Of a DNA stretch of 6,470 nt, positions 1 to 5,810 are shown piece by piece. Source of the DNA: Acidothermales bacterium (GTDB lineage: Bacteria; Actinomycetota; Actinomycetes; Streptosporangiales; WHST01); contig JAFMQP010000235.1 of assembly GCA_017354575.1 (NCBI GenBank), forward strand, positions 1-6,470. Reading direction: 5' to 3'. Made by a program: the position numbers and the translations under genes. Position 1 is the first letter of the stretch, and every line of letters starts with the position of its first letter. The notes under the pieces were generated by a model that searched no databases, had not been told where the DNA came from, and saw nothing but the letters and a program-made list of their open reading frames with translations.

Positions 1-587
1 TGCACGCCTGCCAGCTCGATCCGGCGCAGGGTCGCCGCCCGGTACGCGCGGTACCCGCCGGTGACATCGCGCAGCGGCAGCCGCAGCATCCGCCGCGCGT
101 ACGCGTTGCCCGCGCGGGAGAGCACGGTGCGCGCGAGCGACCAGTTCGCGACGCTGCCCTCGTCCACCCAGCGGGAGCCGAGGACCAGGTCCGCGCCGTC
201 GAGCGCCTGCAGCAGCGAGGGCAGCTCCTCCGGGTGGTGCGAGCCGTCCGCGTCCATCTCGACGAGCACGTCGTACCCGTGCCGCAGGCCCCAGTCGAAG
301 CCGGCGAGGTACGCCGCGCCCAGACCCTGCTTCCCAGCACGGTGCAGGACGCCCACACGGTCGTCCCGCTCGGCCAGGCCGTCGGCGATCTCGCCGGTGC
401 CGTCCGGGCTCCCGTCGTCGACGACGAGGACGTGCGCGGCGGGCACGGCCCGGTGGACGCGCTCCACCAGGGGCGTGATGTTGTCGCGCTCGTTGTACGT
501 CGGGACGACGACGAGCACGTCGCCGAGCGCGGCGGTCACGTCCGGCCGCAGCGTGGTCTGCGACCGCTCTTCGCGGACACGGCTCAC
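1..587 (-). CDS. Polyprenol-phosphate sugar synthase, GT2 family (DPM1/Ppm1-like), C-terminus cut by window edge
   Basis: This enzyme is expected to transfer a sugar, most likely mannose from GDP-mannose, to polyprenyl phosphate at the cytoplasmic face of the membrane. About 195 residues are visible. The GT-A motifs come in the usual order: VVPTYNE (27-33), the nucleotide-binding VVDDGSPDGT (55-64), GKQGLGAAY (85-93), and the metal-binding MDADGSHHPEELP (111-123). GSRWVDEG and DVTGGYRAYR follow towards the cut end. The GTG start at 587 is chosen because its SD-like GGGAG (600-596) lies 8 nt upstream and it overlaps the preceding stop codon as GTGA, so translation is probably coupled. Family knowledge: actinobacterial Ppm1 catalytic domains make polyprenol-phosphomannose, the donor for GT-C mannosyltransferases, which fits the upstream neighbour. 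Mannose is inferred; glucose or another sugar is possible. Whether membrane segments or an acyltransferase domain follow cannot be seen. Confidence 0.9.
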   Translation of the reverse strand, partial: MSRVREERSQTTLRPDVTAALGDVLVVVPTYNERDNITPLVERVHRAVPAAHVLVVDDGSPDGTGEIADGLAERDDRVGVLHRAGKQGLGAAYLAGFDWGLRHGYDVLVEMDADGSHHPEELPSLLQALDGADLVLGSRWVDEGSVANWSLARTVLSRAGNAYARRMLRLPLRDVTGGYRAYRAATLRRIELAGV

Positions 588-2098
588 CGGATCGGCTCCC
601 AGGGCGGGGTGAAGGCGAACCAGCGGTGCTCGCCGCGCGGCGTCGGCAGCGGATGCCGTCGCCAGCCGCGCAGGAAGCCCGGCGGCTTCGCCCTGTGCGA
701 GACGTACACCGCGTCCTCGTGACGGGCGGTCGCGAGCAGGCCCGCCTTCGTGGTGTTCTGGTTGTGGCCGCGCCACTCCTCCTCGCGGCAGCCGAGCACG
801 TAGCCGATCGGGACGTCGTCCGTGCCGGTGATGATGCAGGGCGTGCGGACGCCGTCCCGCTTCAGGGCGGCCGCGGCGGGCTGGTAGCCGAGCGCGGCGG
901 TGGTGTGGTCGCCGGACTCGTGGACGAGGACGGCGACCTGGCTCGCGACCTGCAGCGCGAGCACGAGCGCGACGGCGACGGTGACGGGCGACCGGAACCG
1001 CCGTGCACCCCCGACGAGCCGGCCGAGCAGGACGCCGACGGGCAGCGACAGCAGCGCGTACGCGGGAACGAGGAAGCGCGGCGCGGCGTAGGTCAGCGTC
1101 AGCAGGTAGGACAGCCCGATCGACGCGCCACACGCCGCGGGGACGGCCGTCGCGGCGAGCTCGCGGGTTCGTGCCGCGACCACGAGGCCGAGCGCGACGA
1201 GCACGGGGATCGCGAGCCACCACAAGGTGAGCACGGGGCTCGCGAGGTGGCCGGTGCACGGGCGGCAGAGCAGCGGTCCGTCCAGGCTGCGCAGCTGGTA
1301 GTAGACGCCGACCGGGTGCCAGGCGAGGCCGCCCTCGATCTGGCTGGCGCGGTGCAACCGCGCCACCGGACCGCCGAACCGTTGGTACGACTCGACCAGC
1401 CACGGCGTGAGCCCGAGTGCCGCGCCGGCGAGCGCGGCGCCGTACAGCGGCAGCCTGCGCCAGCGCCGGCTCACCAGCATCGCGACCGCGAGCGGGACGA
1501 CCAACCAGAACGCGTCGGACGGCCGCACCAGTGCGACGAACGCCAGCCCGGCGCCGACGCCCGCGAGCGACCAGCGCGAGGCGCCGTACCCGTACCGGAC
1601 GAACCAGCCGACCGCCGCCAGCGCGCCGAGCGCGACCCAGGTGTTCGGCATCGCGGAGGGGCCGTAGAACAGCACGACCCACAGGCTGCCGAAAACGAGC
1701 GCCGCGAGCGGGACCGTCGCGGGTCGGCGGAACACCCGCAGCCACGGCCAGAACCCGGCCACCAGCAGCACGCCGGCGAGCACCGCGAGGTACATCCGCA
1801 GCGCCACCGTCGACGCGGTGACGTGCACGACCGGCGCGATCAGGTAGGTGACGCCTCGCGCGCGCGGCGCGCTGAAGAACCCCGCGGGCACCCGCGGGCT
1901 GACCTGGCTGGCGTAGAGCGCCTCGTCCCACCCGAGCGCCACCCGCGGCACGACCACCACGAGCATCGTGGTGACGTACGCCGCCGCCACCGCGAGCAGC
2001 CACGGCCCGGGCCGCCGCGTGCGTCGTGCGGTGGGGTCCACGGGGTCCTCGGGTGCGGGCAGCGACGCCGACGCCGTCCGCTCGCGCGTGAGTGCCAT
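584..2098 (-). CDS. Multi-pass GT-C (PMT/ArnT-like) membrane glycosyltransferase
   Basis: This 504-residue integral membrane protein has about 11-12 hydrophobic segments, beginning with WLLAVAAAYVTTMLVVVV (about 33-50). The first external loop carries an acidic pair, GWDEALYASQ (Asp58, Glu59), placed as in GT-C enzymes that use polyprenyl-phosphate sugars. The last ~100 residues are hydrophilic and probably extracytoplasmic, with two Cys in the segment TPCIITG...VLGCREE that could form a disulfide. By family it should move a sugar from a lipid carrier to a protein, lipid or polysaccharide outside the membrane; the acceptor is unknown. It is the first gene of a minus-strand pair, and its TGA overlaps the GTG of the GT2 synthase, which would supply its donor. 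The start is taken as the ATG at 2098, preceded by a weak GGCGGTGG; an in-frame GTG at 2113 would add five residues (MDGGG). Family assignment rests on topology and the DE motif, with no close homolog recognised. Confidence 0.8.
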   Translation of the reverse strand: MALTRERTASASLPAPEDPVDPTARRTRRPGPWLLAVAAAYVTTMLVVVVPRVALGWDEALYASQVSPRVPAGFFSAPRARGVTYLIAPVVHVTASTVALRMYLAVLAGVLLVAGFWPWLRVFRRPATVPLAALVFGSLWVVLFYGPSAMPNTWVALGALAAVGWFVRYGYGASRWSLAGVGAGLAFVALVRPSDAFWLVVPLAVAMLVSRRWRRLPLYGAALAGAALGLTPWLVESYQRFGGPVARLHRASQIEGGLAWHPVGVYYQLRSLDGPLLCRPCTGHLASPVLTLWWLAIPVLVALGLVVAARTRELAATAVPAACGASIGLSYLLTLTYAAPRFLVPAYALLSLPVGVLLGRLVGGARRFRSPVTVAVALVLALQVASQVAVLVHESGDHTTAALGYQPAAAALKRDGVRTPCIITGTDDVPIGYVLGCREEEWRGHNQNTTKAGLLATARHEDAVYVSHRAKPPGFLRGWRRHPLPTPRGEHRWFAFTPPWEPIR

Positions 2099-2120
2099 GC
2101 CACCGCCGTCCACTGTCGCC

Positions 2121-2163
2121 GTAGTCGTTACTACCGCGATAGTGATCGCGGCGGCTTCACTAT
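2121..2163. promoter_or_regulatory. Cluster of three overlapping inverted repeats in a divergent promoter region (candidate operator)
   Basis: The spacer between the glycosyltransferase and dehydrogenase operons contains three perfect inverted repeats that share bases. They are GTAGT-4 nt-ACTAC (2121-2134), CCGCGAT-4 nt-ATCGCGG (2134-2151) and ATAGTGA-11 nt-TCACTAT (2139-2163). The stretch is less GC-rich than its surroundings. It lies 23 bp and more upstream of the ATG at 2098 and well upstream of the plus-strand promoter candidate. It could bind one or more dimeric regulators acting on either operon, or form a hairpin in the minus-strand leader. No regulator gene is nearby, so the factor cannot be named. 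Confidence 0.4.
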
Positions 2164-2216
2164 GTGCGGGACACGCTGAGAGCGACCTGAAGTGCCGCCG
2201 CGCCGCCCGTCCCGGC

Positions 2217-2246
2217 TTGTCCGCGGCGGCCGAAGAGGTCTAACCT
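2217..2246 (+). promoter_or_regulatory. Candidate sigma70-type promoter for the dehydrogenase-dgoD operon
   Basis: TTGTCC (2217-2222) and TAACCT (2241-2246) are separated by 18 bp and resemble a -35 and an actinobacterial TAnnnT -10 element. Transcription would begin near 2252-2254, leaving a leader of roughly 32 nt before the start codon at 2286. The match is good by eye but not tested statistically. Confidence 0.45.
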
Positions 2247-2274
2247 CCTACCACAAGATCCGCGACGACCCCGT

Positions 2275-2280
2275 GAGGAG
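2275..2280 (+). promoter_or_regulatory. Ribosome binding site deciding the dehydrogenase start
   Basis: GAGGAG lies 5 nt before the GTG at 2286. The more upstream in-frame GTG at 2280 begins on the last base of this element and would have no usable Shine-Dalgarno sequence, so 2286 is the preferred start. Confidence 0.65.
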
Positions 2281-2285
2281 TGAGG

Positions 2286-3092
2286 GTGCCACGCTTCGAC
2301 GGGCGGGTCGCGGTCGTGACCGGCGCGGCGGGGGACATCGGCCGTGCGATCGCCGTCCGGCTCGCCGGCGAGGGCGCGCACGTCGTGGTCACCGACGTCT
2401 CCGCCGCCGTGCGGGAGACGGCGGCGGACGTCGAGGGCCGCGGCGGGTCCGCCACGGCCGAGGTGCTCGACCTGTGCGACGCCGCCGCCCGGGACGCGCT
2501 GGTCCGGCGTGTGGTCGGGACGCACGGCCGGCTGGACGTCCTCGTCAACAACGCGGCGTACCACGGTGCCCGGCGGGACTTCCTCGACGTGACCGAGGCG
2601 GACTGGCGCCGTGTCCTCGACACGAACCTCGTCGGCACGGTGATGCTGAGCCGCGCCGCGGCGGCGCACTTCGTCGCGAACGGCGCCGGCGCGATCGTCA
2701 ACATCGGTGCGATACAAGAGGTCCTGCCCGTGCCGACGTACGCCGCGTACGCCGCGAGCAAGGGCGGGATCACCGCGCTCACCCGCGCGCTCGCCGTCGA
2801 GCTGTCGCCGCGCGGCGTGCGGGTGAACCAGGTGGCGCCGGGCGTGATCGAGACCGGCAACTTCATCGGAACGCTCGACAACGCCGACACCGCAAGGGTT
2901 TCCGACATCGGTAGCCCGGCACTGCTGCCCCGTGCGGGACGCCCCGACGAGGTGGCGGCGGCCGTCGCGTACCTCGCCTCCGACGACGCGTCGTACGTCA
3001 CCGGCGCGACGCTGCGCGTGGACGGCGGCCGGTCGCTGTCGCGGCGCCCCGACCCGTTCCAGGAGAGCTTCGGGGAGGATCGGCCGGCATGA
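2286..3092 (+). CDS. Short-chain dehydrogenase/reductase (SDR) with Ala in place of the catalytic Ser
   Basis: This 268-residue classical SDR would oxidise or reduce a hydroxyl/carbonyl group with a nicotinamide cofactor in the cytoplasm. The Rossmann motif TGAAGDIG (12-19) is present. Asp37 at the end of the second strand suggests NAD preference. NNAA is at 88-91, the tetrad Asn is N114, and YAASK gives Y155 and K159. A C-terminal YVTGATLRVDGG and a ~20-residue polar tail follow. Counting back 13 residues from Y155, where the family has its catalytic Ser, the sequence reads NIGAIQ, so the residue is A142 (codon GCG 2709-2711) preceded by Gly. As recalled, the layout resembles Bacillus glucose 1-dehydrogenase (NMSSVHEKIP before the Tyr). 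The gene is joined to dgoD by an ATGA overlap. A sugar or sugar-acid dehydrogenase feeding the dehydratase is a reasonable inference, but the missing Ser leaves activity uncertain. Confidence 0.9.
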   Translation: MPRFDGRVAVVTGAAGDIGRAIAVRLAGEGAHVVVTDVSAAVRETAADVEGRGGSATAEVLDLCDAAARDALVRRVVGTHGRLDVLVNNAAYHGARRDFLDVTEADWRRVLDTNLVGTVMLSRAAAAHFVANGAGAIVNIGAIQEVLPVPTYAAYAASKGGITALTRALAVELSPRGVRVNQVAPGVIETGNFIGTLDNADTARVSDIGSPALLPRAGRPDEVAAAVAYLASDDASYVTGATLRVDGGRSLSRRPDPFQESFGEDRPA

Positions 3093-4252
3093 GGATCCGT
3101 GACGTCCGGGCGTTCCAGGTGCCACCGCGGTGGATCCTCGTCCGCGTGCGTACCGACGAGGGCGTCGAAGGGTGGGGCGAGGCGATCGTCCCGAAGCGGG
3201 TGCGGGCCGTGCTGGGCGCTGTGGCGGACCTCGCGGACGTCGTCGCCGGGGCGGAGCCGTACCGCGTCGAGGACCTGTGGCAGCGGATGCACCGCGGCGC
3301 GTTCTTCCGCTCCGGCCCGGTGCTGGCGACGGCGGCCGCCGCGATCGAGCAGGCGCTGTGGGACGTCAAGGGCCGCGCCGTCGGCCTGCCGGTGTACGAG
3401 TTCCTCGGCGGCGCGGTGCGCGAGCACGTGCGCAGCTACGCGTGGATCGGCGGCGACCGCCCGTCCGACGTGGTCGCGCACGCGAAGCTGCGGCGCGAGC
3501 AGGGCTTCGACGCGGTCAAGATGAACGCCACCGAGCAGCTCGACTACCTGGACCGCAACTCGCAGGTCGACGCGGTGGTGGACCGGGTCGGCGCGCTGCG
3601 GGACGCGTTCGGCCGCGACCTCGCGATCGCGTTGGACTTCCACGGCCGCGTGCACCGGCCGATGCTGCGGCCGCTGCTGCGCGCGCTGGAGCCGTTCGGG
3701 CTGATGTGGGTCGAGGAGCCGCTGCCGCCCGGGCACGAGGACTCGCTGCCGTCGCTCGTCGCCGCCGCGGGTGCGACGCCGATCGCCACCGGCGAGAGGC
3801 TGCTGGACCGCTGGCACGTGCGGCGGGTGCTCGAGCAGCGCGCGGTCGACGTGCTGCAGCCGGACGTGTCGCTCACCGGGCTGTCCGAGCTGGCGAAGAT
3901 CTGCCGGATGGCGGAGGCGTACGACGTCGCCGTCGCGCCGCACTGCCCGAACGGGCCGGTGTCGCTTGCGGCGTCCCTGCAGGTGGACATGGCGTGCGGC
4001 AACATCGTGATCCAGGAGCAGAGCCTCGGCCTGCACTACAACCAGGGCTACGACGGGCTGCCGCCCGGCGACCTGCTCGACCTGGTGCCCGACCCGGCGC
4101 CGCTGCGCACCGTCGCGGGCCGGCTGGCCCGGCCGGCCGGTCCCGGCCTCGGCGTCGAGCTGGACGCCGCGCGCATCGAGGCGGCGGCGACCGCGTGGCA
4201 CCTGCCCGACTCCGACTGGACCTACGACGACGGCCGCTACGCCGAATGGTGA
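3089..4252 (+). CDS. dgoD: D-galactonate dehydratase, enolase superfamily (mandelate racemase subgroup)
   Basis: The predicted reaction is Mg2+-dependent dehydration of D-galactonate to 2-dehydro-3-deoxy-D-galactonate, in the cytoplasm. The protein has 387 residues, against about 382 for E. coli DgoD, which it matches in my recollection from the N-terminal PPRW and TDEGVxGWGE motifs to the final AEW. Metal ligands are D183 (in LDFHGRV), E209 (in VEEP) and E236 (in TGERLL). The catalytic His pair is H185 and H285 (APHCP), with E310 (IQEQS) completing the site. Local differences are one extra residue before the GER motif, LSLTGLSE instead of LSHAGGITE, and a short proline/glycine-rich insertion (LPPGDLLD) after the HYNQG motif. 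The ATG overlaps the dehydrogenase stop as ATGA, with GGAGG (3074-3078) 10 nt upstream. A related sugar acid as substrate cannot be excluded, but all active-site residues are present. Confidence 0.93.
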   Translation: MRIRDVRAFQVPPRWILVRVRTDEGVEGWGEAIVPKRVRAVLGAVADLADVVAGAEPYRVEDLWQRMHRGAFFRSGPVLATAAAAIEQALWDVKGRAVGLPVYEFLGGAVREHVRSYAWIGGDRPSDVVAHAKLRREQGFDAVKMNATEQLDYLDRNSQVDAVVDRVGALRDAFGRDLAIALDFHGRVHRPMLRPLLRALEPFGLMWVEEPLPPGHEDSLPSLVAAAGATPIATGERLLDRWHVRRVLEQRAVDVLQPDVSLTGLSELAKICRMAEAYDVAVAPHCPNGPVSLAASLQVDMACGNIVIQEQSLGLHYNQGYDGLPPGDLLDLVPDPAPLRTVAGRLARPAGPGLGVELDAARIEAAATAWHLPDSDWTYDDGRYAEW

Positions 4253-4264
4253 GCGTCTCGCTCA
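4250..4264. terminator. Palindrome spanning both convergent stop codons, possible bidirectional terminator
   Basis: TGAGCG-TCT-CGCTCA is a perfect inverted repeat with a 6-bp stem and 3-nt loop. Its left end is the TGA of dgoD and its right end is the reverse complement of the TGA of the opposing DUF4352-like gene. It is the only hairpin in the 9-bp gap. No T-rich tract follows on either side, so termination is a guess; actinobacteria often terminate without U tracts. Confidence 0.35.
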
Positions 4265-4852
4265 GCCGGGGGTCTCGTCCGTCGGGAGCAGCCGCACCAG
4301 GACACCGCCGGGCTTGTGCGGCACGACGCCCTCGCCGCGGAACCCGACCGGGTCGCGGTCACCGGAGAGCCTGACGCCGGTGACGTGCGCGACCTTCGGC
4401 ACGTCGTACCAGAGCTCCACCTCGACCGCGTTGTGCCCGCCGATCCTGATCCGGTCCGGCTGGCGGCGTACCGCCATCGCGAACGGGTCCGGCCGCGCGG
4501 GCGGCCCCGTGACGCCGGCGAGCGTCTGCTGCCTGGTGACGTAGTCGTGGAACGCGGGGTCGTGGTTGTCGACGCGCAGCCGGATGTCGCAGAACTGTCC
4601 CTCGGGCTCGCCCTCCGCGTGCGTGCCCTGCACGGCCGTCAGCCCGCAGCCGAAGGTGAGCACGGTGAACGTCAGGTGCCCGTCGACGACGGGCTTCGCC
4701 ATCGGCCGGCCGCTCGCGCCGGGCGTCGGCGTCGGCGCGGCCGACCGGGGGCTCGGCGCCGAGCCGTGCAGCAGCCAGCCCACGACGCCGCCGACGACGA
4801 GCGCCGCCACGAGCGCAGCCGCCTGCGGCGCGCGCTTCGAGTACGCCGTCAT
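4262..4852 (-). CDS. Membrane-anchored extracytoplasmic DUF4352-like protein
   Basis: This 196-residue protein has a short basic N-terminus (MTAYSKRAPQ) and one hydrophobic helix at about 11-28 ending in WLLHG. A Pro/Ser/Thr/Ala linker (about 31-50) follows, then a beta-rich domain of about 145 residues. It is probably single-pass with the domain outside the cell. The domain start LTFTVLTFGCGLTAV (60-74) followed by GEPEGQFCDIRLRVDN (81-96) resembles the first strands of DUF4352/telokin-like lipoprotein domains, which carry the same Cys pair (here C69 and C88) and a GQFC motif. No lipobox Cys is seen, so it is not a lipoprotein. The molecular function is unknown. The ATG overlaps the upstream hydrolase stop as ATGA and has no strong SD of its own, which suggests coupling. 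The DUF4352 assignment is by motif only. Confidence 0.8.
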   Translation of the reverse strand: MTAYSKRAPQAAALVAALVVGGVVGWLLHGSAPSPRSAAPTPTPGASGRPMAKPVVDGHLTFTVLTFGCGLTAVQGTHAEGEPEGQFCDIRLRVDNHDPAFHDYVTRQQTLAGVTGPPARPDPFAMAVRRQPDRIRIGGHNAVEVELWYDVPKVAHVTGVRLSGDRDPVGFRGEGVVPHKPGGVLVRLLPTDETPG

Positions 4853-5712
4853 TCGTCGAGTATGCGGCAGATCCCCGACACGACCCCGGCGTTGACGGGA
4901 AGTGACGCGTGCCGGGCCCCGGTGACGGCGATGCTGCGCACGTCGAGGTCGTCGTGGACGAGTACCGCGGTCTCGCGCGGCGACATCAGCTGGTCGAGGT
5001 CGCTCCAGAAGCAGACGAACCTGGTGCGGCAGCCGCCGGCGGGCCCGGCGAGCTCGGCGAGCAGCGGGCTGCCTGGCAGCAGCTGACCGGTCATCCGGTA
5101 CGGCAGCAGGCGGGCGAGCGTGGTGCCGTGGTGCGGCGTGCCGATCGTGACGAGCGTCGCCGTCCGCTCGTCCCCGTCGAGGAGCTGCACGTAGTAGCGG
5201 GCGACCAGCCCGCCGAGGCTGTGGCCGACGATGTGCACCCGCTCCTCGCCGGTCTCGGCGCAGACGCGCCCGACCTCCTCGGCGAGGCGGGCGGCGGCGG
5301 TACGGGCGTCGCCCGGGAACGGGTGGGCGTTCAGCGCGTACACGTTGCGGAAGCCGCACCGGCGCAGCTCGCGGGCGAGGATCGTGTACACCGACCTGTT
5401 GTCGGCGAGCCCGTGCACGAGCAGGACGGGCACGTCCGCGTGCGCGGCCGACGTGGCCATGGGCTCGGTGTGGCGGCGCAGCGGGCCGAACGGGTCGGCG
5501 GGCGACCAGGACAGATAGCGGTCGGACACCAGCCCGAGCGGGTACGTCGCGGCGTGCGCGGCCACCCACGCGGCCTCGCCGAGGGTGGCGCGTGCGGCGG
5601 TGACCGTCCTGGTCGTGGCGGCCACGGCGGCGCGGTGCCAGGCACGCAGCAACCGCCGGCCCGGTAACCGGTCGTAGACCTCCCGGGCCGCCTGCGGCGC
5701 GCCGACGTCCAT
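4849..5712 (-). CDS. Alpha/beta hydrolase, lipase/esterase-like
   Basis: This 287-residue enzyme should cleave an ester (lipid, acyl ester or similar). The alpha/beta fold starts at VPVLLVHGLADN (94-105), which holds the HG oxyanion element. The nucleophile elbow is VGHSLGG with Ser165, followed by the TIGTPHHGT signature (189-197) typical of bacterial triacylglycerol lipases and PGAP1-like hydrolases. The acid is probably Asp240 in SDLDQLMSP and the base His268 in GARHASL, so the triad looks complete. The first ~90 residues precede the core and contain no clear signal peptide, although a mildly hydrophobic stretch occurs near 47-62. It may be cytoplasmic or membrane-associated. It is the first gene of a minus-strand pair and overlaps the DUF4352-like gene by ATGA. 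The start ATG at 5712 has only a weak SD (AGAT), so a downstream start is possible. The substrate is unknown. Confidence 0.85.
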   Translation of the reverse strand: MDVGAPQAAREVYDRLPGRRLLRAWHRAAVAATTRTVTAARATLGEAAWVAAHAATYPLGLVSDRYLSWSPADPFGPLRRHTEPMATSAAHADVPVLLVHGLADNRSVYTILARELRRCGFRNVYALNAHPFPGDARTAAARLAEEVGRVCAETGEERVHIVGHSLGGLVARYYVQLLDGDERTATLVTIGTPHHGTTLARLLPYRMTGQLLPGSPLLAELAGPAGGCRTRFVCFWSDLDQLMSPRETAVLVHDDLDVRSIAVTGARHASLPVNAGVVSGICRILDE

Positions 5713-5769
5713 GTCGATCTGCAGCGTAGCCGGATCCGGTGTCGGCGAACGCCGTTCGCGTGAGCTGGT

Positions 5770-5775
5770 TACCCT
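5770..5775 (+). promoter_or_regulatory. Candidate -10 element for the B12-binding subunit gene
   Basis: TACCCT fits the actinobacterial TAnnnT -10 pattern within the 98-bp divergent spacer between the hydrolase and B12-binding genes. No convincing -35 hexamer is seen 16-19 bp upstream. Transcription would begin near 5781, giving a leader of about 30 nt. Confidence 0.3.
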
Positions 5776-5810
5776 CTCGGTGAGGAGCGCGTGACGATGG
5801 AGGCGGCGAT

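Noticed and set aside
61..722. Plus-strand frames opposite the GT2 synthase
   Set aside because: The minus strand carries all GT2 motifs in order; the plus frames are Ser/Arg-rich shadows.
626..2179. Long plus-strand reading frame (517 codons) opposite the GT-C gene
   Set aside because: Its product is low-complexity Arg/Ala/Gly/Glu without domains, while the opposite strand encodes a clear membrane protein. Long antisense frames are a usual side effect of very high GC.
2245..2280. Possible SD-sequestering hairpin: CTCCT and CAC (2245-2254) against GTGAGGAG (2273-2280)
   Set aside because: If the promoter at 2217-2246 is right, transcription begins near 2253 and the 5' arm would not be in the RNA. 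The stem is also interrupted by a 2-nt bulge.
2160..4201. Long minus-strand reading frames (up to 653 codons) opposite the SDR and dgoD genes
   Set aside because: They mirror two confidently recognised enzymes, have Arg-rich repetitive composition, and show no family motif or ribosome binding site.
5713..5810. Cobalamin riboswitch upstream of the B12-binding gene
   Set aside because: The 98-bp divergent spacer is too short for a ~200-nt cobalamin aptamer and no B12-box-like sequence is seen. The gene also binds rather than makes or imports cobalamin.
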